A stretch of DNA of 64,000 nucleotides. Origin: Costus lasius. Lineage: Eukaryota; Streptophyta; Magnoliopsida; Zingiberales; Costaceae. A program made the position numbers and the translations under genes. The notes under the pieces are model-generated. The model worked only from the letters and a program-made list of their open reading frames with translations. It did not search any database and was not told where the DNA came from. Within the stretch, counting starts at the first letter, position 1. Every line of letters starts with the position of its first letter. This document shows, in pieces, positions 23,511 through 35,407 of this stretch. The stretch covers positions 6,927,957 to 6,991,956 of the forward strand of contig CM050450.1 in the NCBI GenBank assembly GCA_027563935.2. The letters run 5' to 3'.

Positions 23511-24763
23511 TGTCACGCCCCGGCCTAAGGTTCTCTGGCGGAATACTAGACCGGCGTAAAACCTTAATCTTCTGGGTGCAAAATCACCTTCAAATCGAGA
23601 AAGAATCGGAAAACCCTAACTCTAAGTTAGAATTACCTCTCTGGTCAAAATTGATTTTGATCGCCGTTGTTGATTTAACTCGGGTGTTGACTTCAGTGTG
23701 ACGTCAGCCCTTCCAAATTGATTTTGCCCGCCGAAATCGCCGAATTTGCACTGCTGACGTCCGCTTGTGTTAGCCACCAACTCGTTTCGAGCGTTGACCT
23801 GCTCATTCGGTTGACTCTGCTCCTCGAATCGAACGCCGTTCGATTTGTTCGTGTACCGCGCGTTGTCTTCTTTGTTCTGCCTCGGACGAACACTGCGTTC
23901 GCTCGTTCGTTGGCAGCAACTCGTCGCCGGAATGGGGTGTGCCGAACGCCGCCCGCGCCTCACCTTCAGTCTTCCGCCTCTGCGGAAAATAGCCGGCGTT
24001 GCTAGAGACAACGAAGAACGACGTCGTCGATCCGAGAACAGGGGAGGAGATGTGAAGAAGAAAAGTTGCGTTTTATTCTCAGAAATTACAGAACTCTTCT
24101 CTTCTCTTCGTCGGCGTCCCCCTAGACGCCGGAGAATACCCCAAAAGTTACCCTATGCCCCCTTAAGGTATGGATGAGGCTTGTCGCTCGGTGATCACTC
24201 CCTCCCCCCCCCCCCCCCCTAGAGACAACGAAGAACGACGTCGTCGATCCGAGAACAGGGGAGGAGATGTGAAGAAGAAAAGTTGCGTTTTATTCTCAGA
24301 AATTACAGAACTCTTCTCTTCTCTTCGTCGGCGTCCCCCTAGACGCCGGAGAATACCCCAAAAGTTACCCTATGCCCCCTTAAGGTATGGATGAGGCTCG
24401 TCGCTCGGTGATCCCCCCCCCCCCCCCCCCCCCCGCGCGATCGCCTCTTCGATTGGCTTTATAGAGGAGATCCGTTGCCTCTTCTCTGCTCGACAACGCT
24501 CGTGTTTCCTCCCAAATTAGGGCTTCGCACCTTGATGCCCGCTTCTCCCGCATGCTGCCATCATCTGAGTCCTCCGGCGAAGAACTCGCCGCACCGCGTC
24601 GCCGTTGCCCCTGTCGAAGCCAAAGTCCACGTCTTCAGCACGCGTTGAAGACGGGTCAACATTGAAGGTTGACTGCAATTTCGTGCCTTGCGGATGGGTT
24701 CTGCTTAGGCAAATCTGACTTAGGCTTGGGCTTGATTTGGCCCAATGTTCCCAAGGCCTGACA
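23511..24763. mobile_element. Solo LTR with CTACG target duplication
   Basis: A 1,253-bp sequence starts TGTCACGCCCCGG and ends AAGGCCTGACA, between perfect CTACG duplications (23506-23510 and 24764-24768). There is no internal domain. It lies about 470 bp beyond the stop codon of the glucosidase gene. Open frames in it are LTR sequence and are repeated because of the internal duplication. Confidence 0.9.
24003..24434. repeat. 217-bp tandem duplication with terminal C-tracts
   Basis: The block starting TAGAGACAACGAAGAACG at 24003 is repeated from 24220, nearly identically. Each copy ends in a run of C: 16 bases at 24204-24219 and 22 at 24413-24434. The run lengths may not be reliable in an assembly. 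Confidence 0.9.
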
Positions 24764-25230
24764 CTACGTATATCGATGGCGAGAGCTCTGGCTCGGATAC
24801 ATTTCTCCAAAATCATTATTATCCACTTGGTTTTGATGACAAATTTTTCATCTGTCTCCCGTCTTATGCAAATTTACTGTCACAGACCCACCCGGTCAGC
24901 GGAAAAAAAAAATCATGTTCGCATAATTGTTCAGAGCTTGCTTAAAACATAATCGAGATATTGACCAAAACTAAAAATGAGTTTGCTTGTGGCCTCCCTC
25001 TATTTCTAAATCAGGATTACGACTTAGGGTGCGGCAAAAAAATTACAACAGCATCCTGAAGTCAGAATTGTTAAATAATGGGATGTCTCTCCTGACATGG
25101 GACTCGTTAAATAGCCACTTTTAGCTTCCGCGTGACTCTCTCCAACTGCTCTAAATGGGAAATCTTGTTCGAAAACCACAATACCTAAATTATGACAAAC
25201 TTCCTCCAAAATCTTTTAAAATAGTGAAAT

Positions 25231-28200
25231 CTATAGCTCGTCGTGAGTAGAAGGTTGTCTTTTGGTCAAATCTCCAAGTTTCTGTTGCAGTTCCTGTTTC
25301 AAAGGACAGAATCTTCCTGTAAGCTTTAAATTAATTTGAGAAGATTTAACTTCCTCAAGGAAATATTTAACCGAACAGATTTATGCCAGGAAAGATACCT
25401 TCAATCTCTCTTCTAGACATAAGATCGGTGTTGACAGAATTGCAACATACCTGATACAAATGAATCAATACATGTGAAAAGGTGAAGGAATACTGCTATA
25501 AATAAATCGAAATAACCAAAAAATTGACATAGGAACTATAATGTAGTGTGAAATGAGTGGAGATAGGAAAGTCTCATACTCGCATCGGCTAGGCTCATCG
25601 ACATCAGCAAGCTCATCTTTCAAACCACACCTGAGTCTTACCTGTATTGAGGGTGTAAACAATGAAACAACGCTGTCAAAGATTAACTTATCGACAAATG
25701 ATGTAATGCTGTACCGTCAAACTTCTATCCGGACCATTCCAGCATCTGTCTCCATTTGAAAATTGCATTACTCTATATGATTCATCAAAATTTTCCCAAC
25801 GCCTGAAACAAGCACATTAGTTGAAATAGTTGAGCTTTGTTCACAATATAATGATACAATTATAGATTTTGGAAGTCCTTGTCCAAAGAAAGAGTAGATA
25901 CACCAATTATATGCTTTAGATGTTTTTTTTTTCTTTTTTCTTATTTTAACACATTTGTTTCACCATCTCTAACACCATTCTTAAAGAGTGCTCAGTTGTC
26001 TGATTTTTGACAAATTTTCTTTTTGGATGTTGTCTAACCAACTGGATTCGTATGCCAGAATCTTAACTTTCCACCAGATTTTCCACAATAGTACTTACCC
26101 ACTACTTTATAAGATATTCATAATTCATTGTGTGATCTTATGTTTGATTGTTTTCTGACAATACCATATGTGGATAGGGATGATAATTGAAATCAGCATA
26201 GTCTGAATACCTGACTTAACTTGACCTGTTTGTGGCGGTTAAGGTACCCGATTAACTAAACGAGGCAGTTTCATATTTGGTCAGTCTAGTCTGAGTTTAT
26301 AGATACAGATACCCAATACCTAATTTTAAATAAATAAAAATATATTTTATATTAAAAAGTAAAATAATAATACAATTATTATTATTTAATACATTTGTTG
26401 TTAAATTATTTTATAGAATAATTTAAAATTATTTTTTTATATTTAATCAGGTAATGCAGGTATTTGTTTAAACCAAAGTACCCAACTCGTCATCCGCGGA
26501 GAGTACTTGGCAACAATAATATTCATTTTGCATATCATTCAAGCGATTGTTAAGCATATCGTACCTTGTAATCATCCATTTACTTACATATGACAAATTA
26601 GATTCTCATAGACAAAATAGCACAATTTAACTAGCCTAAAGTGTAGGAAAACAATACTGATGTTTATGAAAAAGATGCACGGGAACTTACCCTAATTGCG
26701 TAGTGCTATGACCTTCAACTTGGGAAGCTTTTTTGAATGGACAGACTTTATAAGTGTACCTATCAAAAACAAAGAATAAAAGCATTACCAAATGAAAGAG
26801 TCAAAGTGTACCTTGCGACATAAACATAAAAGACAAAAGGGATAATCAAATGCATACTTATTCTGCTTACTCTCAAAGCAACGATCATAAAATGAGTAAA
26901 ACTCTTTCTCCTTCCCTGACAATATAAGTTAAAATCTTAGAATCCAATATTTTCTGTATAATTCAAATTATGATTACAAGAGAAAGAGTTAATGCATGAG
27001 AATCATAAAAGACTAGTTTTTTTAAATTCTTAATAAGGTAAAGAATAGTTAATGCATGAGAAAGAGTCCAATGACATTGCATATAGCAGACAGCTGTGTG
27101 ATATTGCAAAACTGTATTAGTATTTAACACAAACCTGAACATAAACAGAAAGTGTTGCAGTTAGAATGTGGTTGGCATGTGCTAGCGGATACTTGAGTTG
27201 TGTATGTGATGGATACCAAGTCATATAGTAGTGTTTAACAAGACATAGGTTAGAGGCATTAACTCCAGATTTGTGATTGTCATTGTTTCATGTTTAAGTG
27301 TCCAAAATCCTATACATCTTCCTTTTGAATAAATTATGAAATTTCCCCCCAAATTTTGTCTCTCCTCTTACTATTTTACTTCAAGTAGGTATCAAGAGTG
27401 CAGCTCATTTTTCATTCTCTTTGTTGAAGCAACCTACCACATCCATTTATCTATCACTAGCACGACACAATCATAAAGCTCTTATTCTAGTTTACCAATC
27501 GCTTCATACTAGACTATCCTCCTATTCCTCTTCACTACCCACATTGAACTATATTCACCAAGTATCCCAACTTCCACCTTTATCCATTGTCAATACCTGC
27601 AACAACGCCTATTTTTACCCAAACAAACGCAACCACTGGTCGAGGTCTGAAGGGGCAATGAAGGCGACCTAAAATCATCGACATTAAGACCACATTAAGA
27701 CCACTTTAGCCACTCACGTGAAAATAACGATATTGTTGTCACTAGATCGCTCATCGCCCTCATCCCTGTTGTTCACCCTTCTTTCTTCTTTTCATTTGGA
27801 TTAGCTATATCACCTGCAGCTCACCAACCACCACTTGCAAATAACTCTCTGCCATCACATAATCGCCACACACTAAATCATAGAGAAAAAATGTGGAAAG
27901 GATAGCGTGTGACACTGCCACCTATTATTTTTTATCATCCCCATTTGCTATCATTGCACTCCTATCTCCACAACCAAATGAAGACGTCTACAACAAATCA
28001 TTGCTCAGATCCAGGATGCGTACTTGCTACATGCTGCCTTCCAGCACTTCACAGCCTTCTGCCTTGCTAGTTAACCAATGATCGCAGCCAGTGGCAGCCT
28101 TATGGCCATGAGCCTTATGGCCCTTGCATGGCCATTAGTCTTGGTGAGGAGTGAGCTGCTTGGGACTATGCGACAGATGACCAGGAGAGAAAAAAAAAAG

Positions 28201-31200
28201 GAAGAGTGGAGAAGAAAAAGTAATCAAAATTCTAAGAAAAGAAAATTAGAGAAAAAAGTACAATTCCTCTCTCCCAACTACATTGCAATCTTGTCATGGA
28301 CTGTCAATGTATTTACCAAGTGCAAAAACATTTAATATAATATAATATGGCTTAGTTGTGTTAAGACAGATATTATACTTTGAATCAGTTATTAAATTTC
28401 TCAGTCTCTCCACTTGCTGGTTTGAGCAAAAGATTTTAGGGAAAATTAAAATGATCGACTGCAATAATGAACATTTCCAATATCCTAAGGTTAACATCTG
28501 GCAAAACTTTAACATACATACAAATCATAAGGAATCTAATAAGATCACAGGAGATCTCTTAGGAGACTATCCAAACCCAGTTCAAGGAGCAAATGCAACA
28601 AACTGTAATAAGTCATAAATATGAGACTGAAGAATAAACATAAACTAGATTATCACTTAACTAGAACCTAAGGTTGTTGACAGTTGATAAATAAACCCAT
28701 AATAAATTCCATTAGCCACAATATTTTCCTATGGTATACATACCAAAATCATATTTTAGCTTTTCAGACAGGGTGGAAATTCTTGAGCGTATCTTGGACA
28801 ACTTTGAGTTGGCATCATCATATTCCTTTTTAACATGAGAAGACTCTGCATGTCAAAAATCCATGAGCTGCAAATTGTCATATGGTCTTGCAGTTGTGGA
28901 CAAGTGTATATTACCTGATATATCAACAGGAGTCTTGAAAAGATTGAATGCTTGAATGATATTGTGAACAGTCTGTTGTATTTTCTCCAGCCATGATGGG
29001 CCATCAGAAGGGCTAACATCTATAAAAGGAAATTTAATTACTCAACGTTCTCATAGAATTAATACTGTAACAATAAAGCTAATCAGCAAGTGGAATAGAA
29101 GTGCCACCAAAACCTGGAAATTCAGATTTAAAATCTTTGTCAGGATCAGTGGAGTCATCGGATTCAACATGACCTTCCCCATATTCCTCATCCGTGTCAT
29201 CTTGAAAATCATGATCTTGAAACTTATGTCTATCTTCTTCAATGTCAGAATTATAGCTGTCATAATTTTCTTCTTCTGCCGTTTCAGAAAAATCTTGATT
29301 TTCTTCCAGTTCCTCATCTTTCCAATCATGTCCTTGTGTTTGTTCTTCAGAGTGTTTCCCTGTCCAGCGAGAGGCAATATGTCGACCTAAATCTTCTCGT
29401 GATAACCCTTCAGTGGTCTCAGGACTGTTCTCCTGAAATATTCCATGATGAGATGAAAAATAATTTTGAAAGGATTCTCTTCATCATGAAATACAGTAAA
29501 TAAATAAATAAGAACAATATCTGTCACAACAAGAGGACACAAGCATATTGGACAGGATTCAGCTGACGCATAATACATGGTTCCCTGAAAAGTAGTTAAT
29601 AGAACTATCATATCCCTGAATTTCTCTTGACATGTATAATCAAGTACCCAACAACCAAACACGAAATATCAAATATAAAGAGAGTAAAATATCATGTAAC
29701 CATTCATTGGAAGTAAAAACAAGCACTAAATAGCAATTATCATTCAGAAGAAAGGGATCCGGACAATGCATCTTCCGAATCAAAGATAATAAAACAAGTC
29801 TCAGTACCACAAGAAAAATAACTTTTTGATGCTTGACGTTTTAAAGTAACTTTTATATATGTTTCAGTAGATACCTTTCCAGGAAGTCTAAAGTTTCCCC
29901 AAAATCTTTCTGGTTTGCTGAAAATTTATTAGTGGTATTATCAAAGAAAAGTATGATTCACAAATATTGGGATCTGAACATTCACGTAAGCAATAGATCA
30001 AAAGAATACCAATTTAAAATATGATGTATGCATATGAAAATGGTACAAAATTTACCAGGTTTCATTTGGCATTAAATATGTCTTCCAGGAAGTGTTGGTA
30101 AGTTAATCCGTGATATTATGTTACTAATAAATAATAATTTATAAAAAAAAAATCAAAAACTATTAATACTTGACATTAACTGAACTCTTTTACCAGGTTC
30201 GTAGAATGGCCAGAAGATAACTCATCACTCGAAAAATCAGAACCATGACTAGATGCAACAGAATCATCATGATCATGATCAACCTGCTTCCAAAAGGACA
30301 TTTACACGAATATAAAAAAAGTACTGATGCCAATAACACCTCAGATATACAAATGTAAGAAAAGTCAAGTACATTATCCACAGTAAGATCTGCAGGAATC
30401 TCAACCTCCGATTGGTGCTCATTTTCTAGTTGAACTGAAGGTTCATGATCCACTTGTGTCTTGTCCTGCTATAAAAAAAACGAGGCTCTCATAAGGATAT
30501 TGACAGTGAAAATATCAGAAGAATAGTATAAGCCTAATTTCTAGTTTAATTGCTGGAACTTATTCTGGTTTGCACATATTTTCAAATGCATGACACCAAG
30601 AAACAGTTGAGTGGGCTTGTGCAAATTAAAAGATGATGCATAAGAGTTGCTAACAGGCAAACCAGTTATGAACTTTAACAATCACACAGAGAAAACAATG
30701 CAAACAATTATAGAATCTTCTTGATTTGCCTATGATGCTTTCACACAAGGATTCAAGAACCGTTCCGTACCGGACGGTATATCCGGTATGGTACTGGTCC
30801 GAGTAGTCGCCGGCACCGGAACCGCGAGCGGAACGCGGCACCGCGGCGGAGACGTGGAGGGAGGGCTGGAGGCAGCTGGCAGCTTCGGCGGGCGCGAGGG
30901 AGGGCAGCGGAAGCTTCGATCGAAGCTTCCGTTGCCAACGAAAGCTTCGAAGCTTCCGCAGCCGGTGCAGCGCCTACGCTGCCTACCGCTTGACGCCTTG
31001 CCGCCTTGATGCCGTCGGTTTCGTCCGGTACCAGTACGGTACTGCCGGTACATACCGGTCCGGTCGGCCACCGGAGCAAGCCACCGGACCGGCTTTGCAA
31101 ACCTTGCTTTCACATACACCAGTTGTTCCTGCATATTTTGTTCTTTTGACATAGCCTTTAAGCTTCATAGTTCAGGATCAGTTTTTTACATTATGGCTGT

Positions 31201-33753
31201 GATAGTTGTACTTTATTCAGTCAAAATGCATATCATATAAGAAAAAAAAATGGAAAATAAGCTTTTGTTGTAAGTTCTTACTACTGCATGTTAAGAGTTA
31301 GTTGATAGATGTTATAGATGCCTATTATATTAGCATGTGGTTTCACTCAAGCATGCCCACAGAGAAGATAACTACTCGTCAACAACTATGTATACACCTT
31401 TTACATTACATTTACTTTTCTCTCAGCATGCTTCTTTCATGGTGTTAAATCCTGTATCACCTTGTTACATGATTTATGAGTCGTTACAAAAGAATGTTCT
31501 GTTCTGATCATATATACACATATATATATATATATATATATGATGCTCAAGGTTAAATAGTTAAAAGAAATAAAATGTCATGCAGCATAATGAATTCTGT
31601 AACGAAACAAATCATTTTGATGATCAAAGTAACCTGGCTACTTTTCTCAGACGTTTTATCCTCAGTGTGATCCTCTGGTGATTTCTCTGATGATTTGTTC
31701 TGATTACTCAACTTTCTTTCAGCGTCTCTCTGTTTCTTTTTTTCCTTTTCCTTTTTCAATCGTTCTTCTTCCTCTGCTTTCTCTATCCTCTCTTTATGCT
31801 CTGTACAGCATTTAGATCAAAGCTTATTACAAGGAATATTGTATCATATTCACATATATTATAACATCCTTTCCTGACAATCTCCACAACGAAGGTCTGT
31901 AAAATATAAATGATTTATCATGTTATGAATCCAATATGTGATCAAGTGAAGACCTAAGAATCATTTCATACTAGACGAAGATTTTTATTTATTTATTTCT
32001 AAGTTCAAGATAAATTAGATTGCTCATTATAAGTTACACATGGTTTATTACAGTCTAGTTACACAATGTGACGTGTGAGCCGTTGAGATTAAAATCTAAT
32101 TGCAATATAAATTCTTGAATTCTTGTTATTTAAAAGTAATTATATCAAGTAACAATTAAAGGTTTGTTGACAGTACAATATCGTTAGAAGGCATCAGAGC
32201 ATCAGTAAAAGAGATTGAACTTAAACCACATTGGAAAATCAAGTGTAATTATGTTGCACCTCTCAGTTTTTGAACTAGTCCTTCAAGTATCTTCTCTTCA
32301 TTTTTCAGCTTCAACAGCTCTGCCTCGTCTCTTGCAAATGACAGTTTTGCCTTTTCAACTTCTTGTTTTCGGATAACTAATCCATCCTGATGCGTTATTA
32401 TTTTCTTCTTCAATTTTTCTCGTGCTGCTTTTCCAGCCTCCCAACATGTATTCGGGCAGTTCACATTGCCTTTGTATTCATCACTTCCATCACAGCAATC
32501 TACAAGTAACCAGACATGAGATGATAAAGAGCGTGAACTTTTATGACTTGTCTCCAACATGAATCATACATTCTTGAGAGAAGAAAGAGAGCGTGAATTT
32601 TTGTGACTTGTCTCCAACATGAATCATACATTCTTGAGAGAAGAAAGAAGTTCAAAACAACTATAGCTGCAGTAATGAAAAATATGGAACCTAGGACAAG
32701 AACAATAACAGTGTAATATTGCAAAAACCAAATCATTGTCTAAATTTACTGGTACAAAATCAAGGCTACATATATAGTTCTAGATAAAAGTTAACCTCTC
32801 AGCGCTCTCACTAATTCCTGATGAGCTATTCTCTGCACATAAATTAACATCTCTGTATTGTCAATTGAATAAAGTTGAGAAATTGAAGAGTTGCGCAACA
32901 TTTAAAAAGAAGAAAAAAGTGCATATTTCATCCTACACAGTATCTGACTTCAAACTGGTGCATTTAAACACTTACTTTATAAATGCCCTTAGATTACAGA
33001 AACCATAAGCTTCAGTTCAAATCAAACAGTCAGAAAAAAAAAAAAAGGCAAACGTTGTTGTGATTACCGCAAACACCATCATTTACACGGGAAGAGAAGA
33101 TCGTCCGTGGAATGTGGCCCGCGTTCCGGCAATAGAATTTGCCCTCTGGGCAGGCTGATGTCCCTGAAAACTCCAACGGACACCAACAAAATCAGAGAAC
33201 GAATCGGATAAAACGAAAAGCGTTTAAATCAACAACAACAAAGAAAAGCATAAATTTTTCCCCTTCGTATTGTAATCTTAGCACTACCATTGCCCGTGAT
33301 TCGTGAAACGCACTTAGAAGGTGAAATTTTGCATCATTAACCTAATAAACCAAGAGAACGCAGTCAAAGAAAGAAAATCCATGAGACAAAGAACTGACCC
33401 GGTTCGTCAGTTCCGTCGAGGCAGTCGCAGTACTCGTCATTAAGTTGTTGCTTGGTGAACTTGCTGGATCCATCCTTGCATTTTATCACATCGGACGTGA
33501 AGTAACCCTCGTCTAGAAGCAGAAGCAGTTACAACACACACACAAAAAAAACCAAAATCTATCAAGAAAAAGCAGGGATCAAAGGATCTTTTAAATGGAT
33601 ATATGTGGGGCAAACAAAGAAAGCGCAGTCAGAGAGATCACCTTGGGGAGCGATTCCCAACAACTCGCGGGACGGGATCGAGGCGAATCCAGCGATCCAC
33701 AACAAGCAAAGATACGACATCGCGAGAGAAGCTTTGAGGCGATGGGTTCCCAT
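25231..33753 (-). CDS. Glucosidase II beta subunit (PRKCSH-like), complete, 16 exons
   Basis: Regulatory subunit of ER glucosidase II, which trims glucose from N-glycans during glycoprotein folding. Exons read from GT-AG sites and phases: 33753-33642, 33512-33399, 33163-33068, 32499-32260, 31800-31634, 30465-30373, 30283-30194, 29432-29114, 29019-28915, 28845-28744, 26915-26858, 26759-26691, 25802-25715, 25641-25580, 25450-25399, 25293-25231. They give about 609 residues. The first ATG (33753) adds basic residues before the hydrophobic signal segment; an in-frame ATG at 33720 is possible. Cysteine-rich LDLa-like repeats ([20 protein letters not shown]) come first, then a charged coiled coil (exons 4-5), an acidic middle (exons 6-8, with [17 protein letters not shown]), and an MRH lectin domain (exons 12-15: [44 protein letters not shown]). 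It ends in HDEL, the ER retrieval signal. No lesion is visible. Exon 6 could start three bases earlier. Confidence 0.95.
26930..28740. other. Long intron 10 of the glucosidase gene
   Basis: About 1.8 kb, by far the longest intron of the gene. It contains AT-rich DNA and a less AT-rich stretch at 27350-28200 with small open frames and no motif. An inserted element is likely but no boundary or target duplication was recognised. Confidence 0.4.
30746..31106. mobile_element. GC-rich MITE with CTTTCACA target duplication, in a gene intron
   Basis: A 361-bp element with imperfect inverted ends: CAAGGATTCAAGAACCG on the left, CAAGGTTTGCAAAGCCG read inward from the right. The 8-bp duplication CTTTCACA is at 30738-30745 and 31107-31114, as for hAT elements. 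It lies in intron 5 of the glucosidase gene. The interior is rich in CCGGTACCGG-type and GAAGCTTCG-type palindromes. The open frames at 30730-31152 run through it and are not exons. The element at 43174-43500 has the same kind of ends. Confidence 0.85.
32529..32650. repeat. 61-bp tandem duplication in intron 3 of the glucosidase gene
   Basis: Two nearly identical copies starting GAGCGTGAA (32529 and 32590) lie just upstream, in gene sense, of exon 4, the first copy starting about 30 bp from the acceptor. Differences are two or three bases. Confidence 0.85.
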
Positions 33754-34691
33754 AGATCCACTTCTTCAGGGAGGAGCTTCGTCTGCGTTGTCGCAGTGGG
33801 CAGCGGCGCAGCGGAAGGGTCCTCTTCGCAAATTGCCCCCTGGGCTCTAATATTGATCAAAATTTTTTGGCCTTCGCTAGTCGCTACTACATCTTACATT
33901 TGTAAATTTCTATTTTTCAGTGTCATCCGCGCTTCCCTAATTCCCTTTAGTGGAGTTTCGCTTCATATGTCATCACGTGCCCAGCATATGGCAACAAAAG
34001 GAAGGATGAAATAGTAAAAATGACAAACAAAATTAATGATAAAGTGGATCTTACATGAGTTCATTTAATTTTATCCAATTTTGACTTATTTTTATTTTTG
34101 GGTTTTTTTAAAACTCAAGGGCCAATGTATGTTGGTCTTCATTTTAGAATAAAAGTTATATGCGTGGTTACCCCATCCACTATCAACATCCTTTAAAATA
34201 ATTAGAGATTTCTATTTTTTTTTGTCATTTTATGTTGGTTTTGAAACTCAGTAATTGACATAGTATTATGCTATCGTATTAGTGTCTTACTATTTTCTAG
34301 GTAAGGTTGTGAGTTATTTTTTAAAATTCAAATTTATATGGTAAGTGGAATAATGAATTTATGCTATCTAGGCAAGTTAGAAATGATGGTGTTGAGAAGC
34401 AACATCAAAATAAGCAACTTTTCAAGAAGTTAAACTAAGTCTTGTCCAAGAGTCTCGAGAGACATTTTTCTTGAGAGATAGGATTCTTAGATACTTGAGG
34501 CCTTGATAGGTTGTAGTCTCGACGATGTCTTAGAAAATTAATATATTTTTTTAGATAAAAAATTAAAAAAAAATAAAAAATACGTTGAATTTAAATAAAA
34601 TACTATTAGATTTAATATATTTTTTATTATTTTTTTTTAATTTTTCATCCAAAGAAAGTCTTGAAAAACAAAGTTCGAAACAAACCATAAG
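33754..34691. promoter_or_regulatory. Upstream region of the glucosidase gene
   Basis: The first 100 bp (to about 33850) are GC-rich and probably 5' UTR, followed by AT-rich DNA. No distinct core promoter element can be assigned with confidence. No other gene seen. Confidence 0.4.
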
Positions 34692-35041
34692 TGTCAGGTC
34701 CCGGTCGGATCAACCCCGAACCGGCATTTATCCGTTGTCTTAGGGTTGTCCGGCGGAACACCGGAGCGCAGACTTCCTAGAGTTTCCGGCTAATTTTCCT
34801 CCCCAAATCCTGCTTAGTAAGCAAACTATTCATTAACTTGGTGAGCCGATTTGCAACGTGGCCCAATATGTTAAAATGCTTAAGCCCAAGTTAACAATAG
34901 TAAGCCCACTAAGCCTTATATGTCATATAATAGTCCCTCCCACTTCCAATGTGGAACTAAACTTGAGTCTGAGTCACCATCCGGCCCACTGGGTTAGGCC
35001 TGCTGGGCTCTGAGCTAAACCGGGTGAACCCGAGCCTAACA
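34692..35041. mobile_element. Small solo LTR with ATAAG target duplication
   Basis: A 350-bp sequence starts TGTCAGGTCCCGG and ends GAGCCTAACA, between ATAAG duplications (34687-34691 and 35042-35046). Its early part has CCGGCGGAACACCGG, similar to CTGGCGGAATACTAG in the solo LTR at 23511, so they may be related. It lies between the two minus-strand genes. Confidence 0.85.
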
Positions 35042-35407
35042 ATAAGTAATGACATGTTATATAGTATATAACGGTTATTTATTCAAGGCAATTCTTATCA
35101 ACAACCGTGCTTCAATCATACGACCTGCTGCTCTCTCCATGGGACAGGCCGCTGGCTTTCACCAGAAAAAGGCGGTGAGCTTCGGCATGTAAGACAAACT
35201 AAACAAGTACAAACTTTGATCATATATCCGACACATGGCAAGTGTAACAAATATATAATTGTTATCGAATGGTTTTTGTCCACAATTTTAATTTATTACA
35301 TAAGAAAAAAGATAATACATAAACGTAGAGAACGTTTGAAGAACTACCGTGGAGAGAAGCTGCACTTCACTGATTGGTGTAGTTTTGAGATGCAAAACAA
35401 ATGAAGG

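Noticed and set aside
26170..26510. Possible hAT-type MITE in intron 12 of the glucosidase gene
   Set aside because: Ends like AGGGATGA and TCATCC are suggestive but no matching 8-bp target duplication was found.
30730..31152. Minus-strand frames of 140 and 115 codons in the glucosidase gene
   Set aside because: They run through a MITE with its own target duplication; the exons on either side already join in phase without them.
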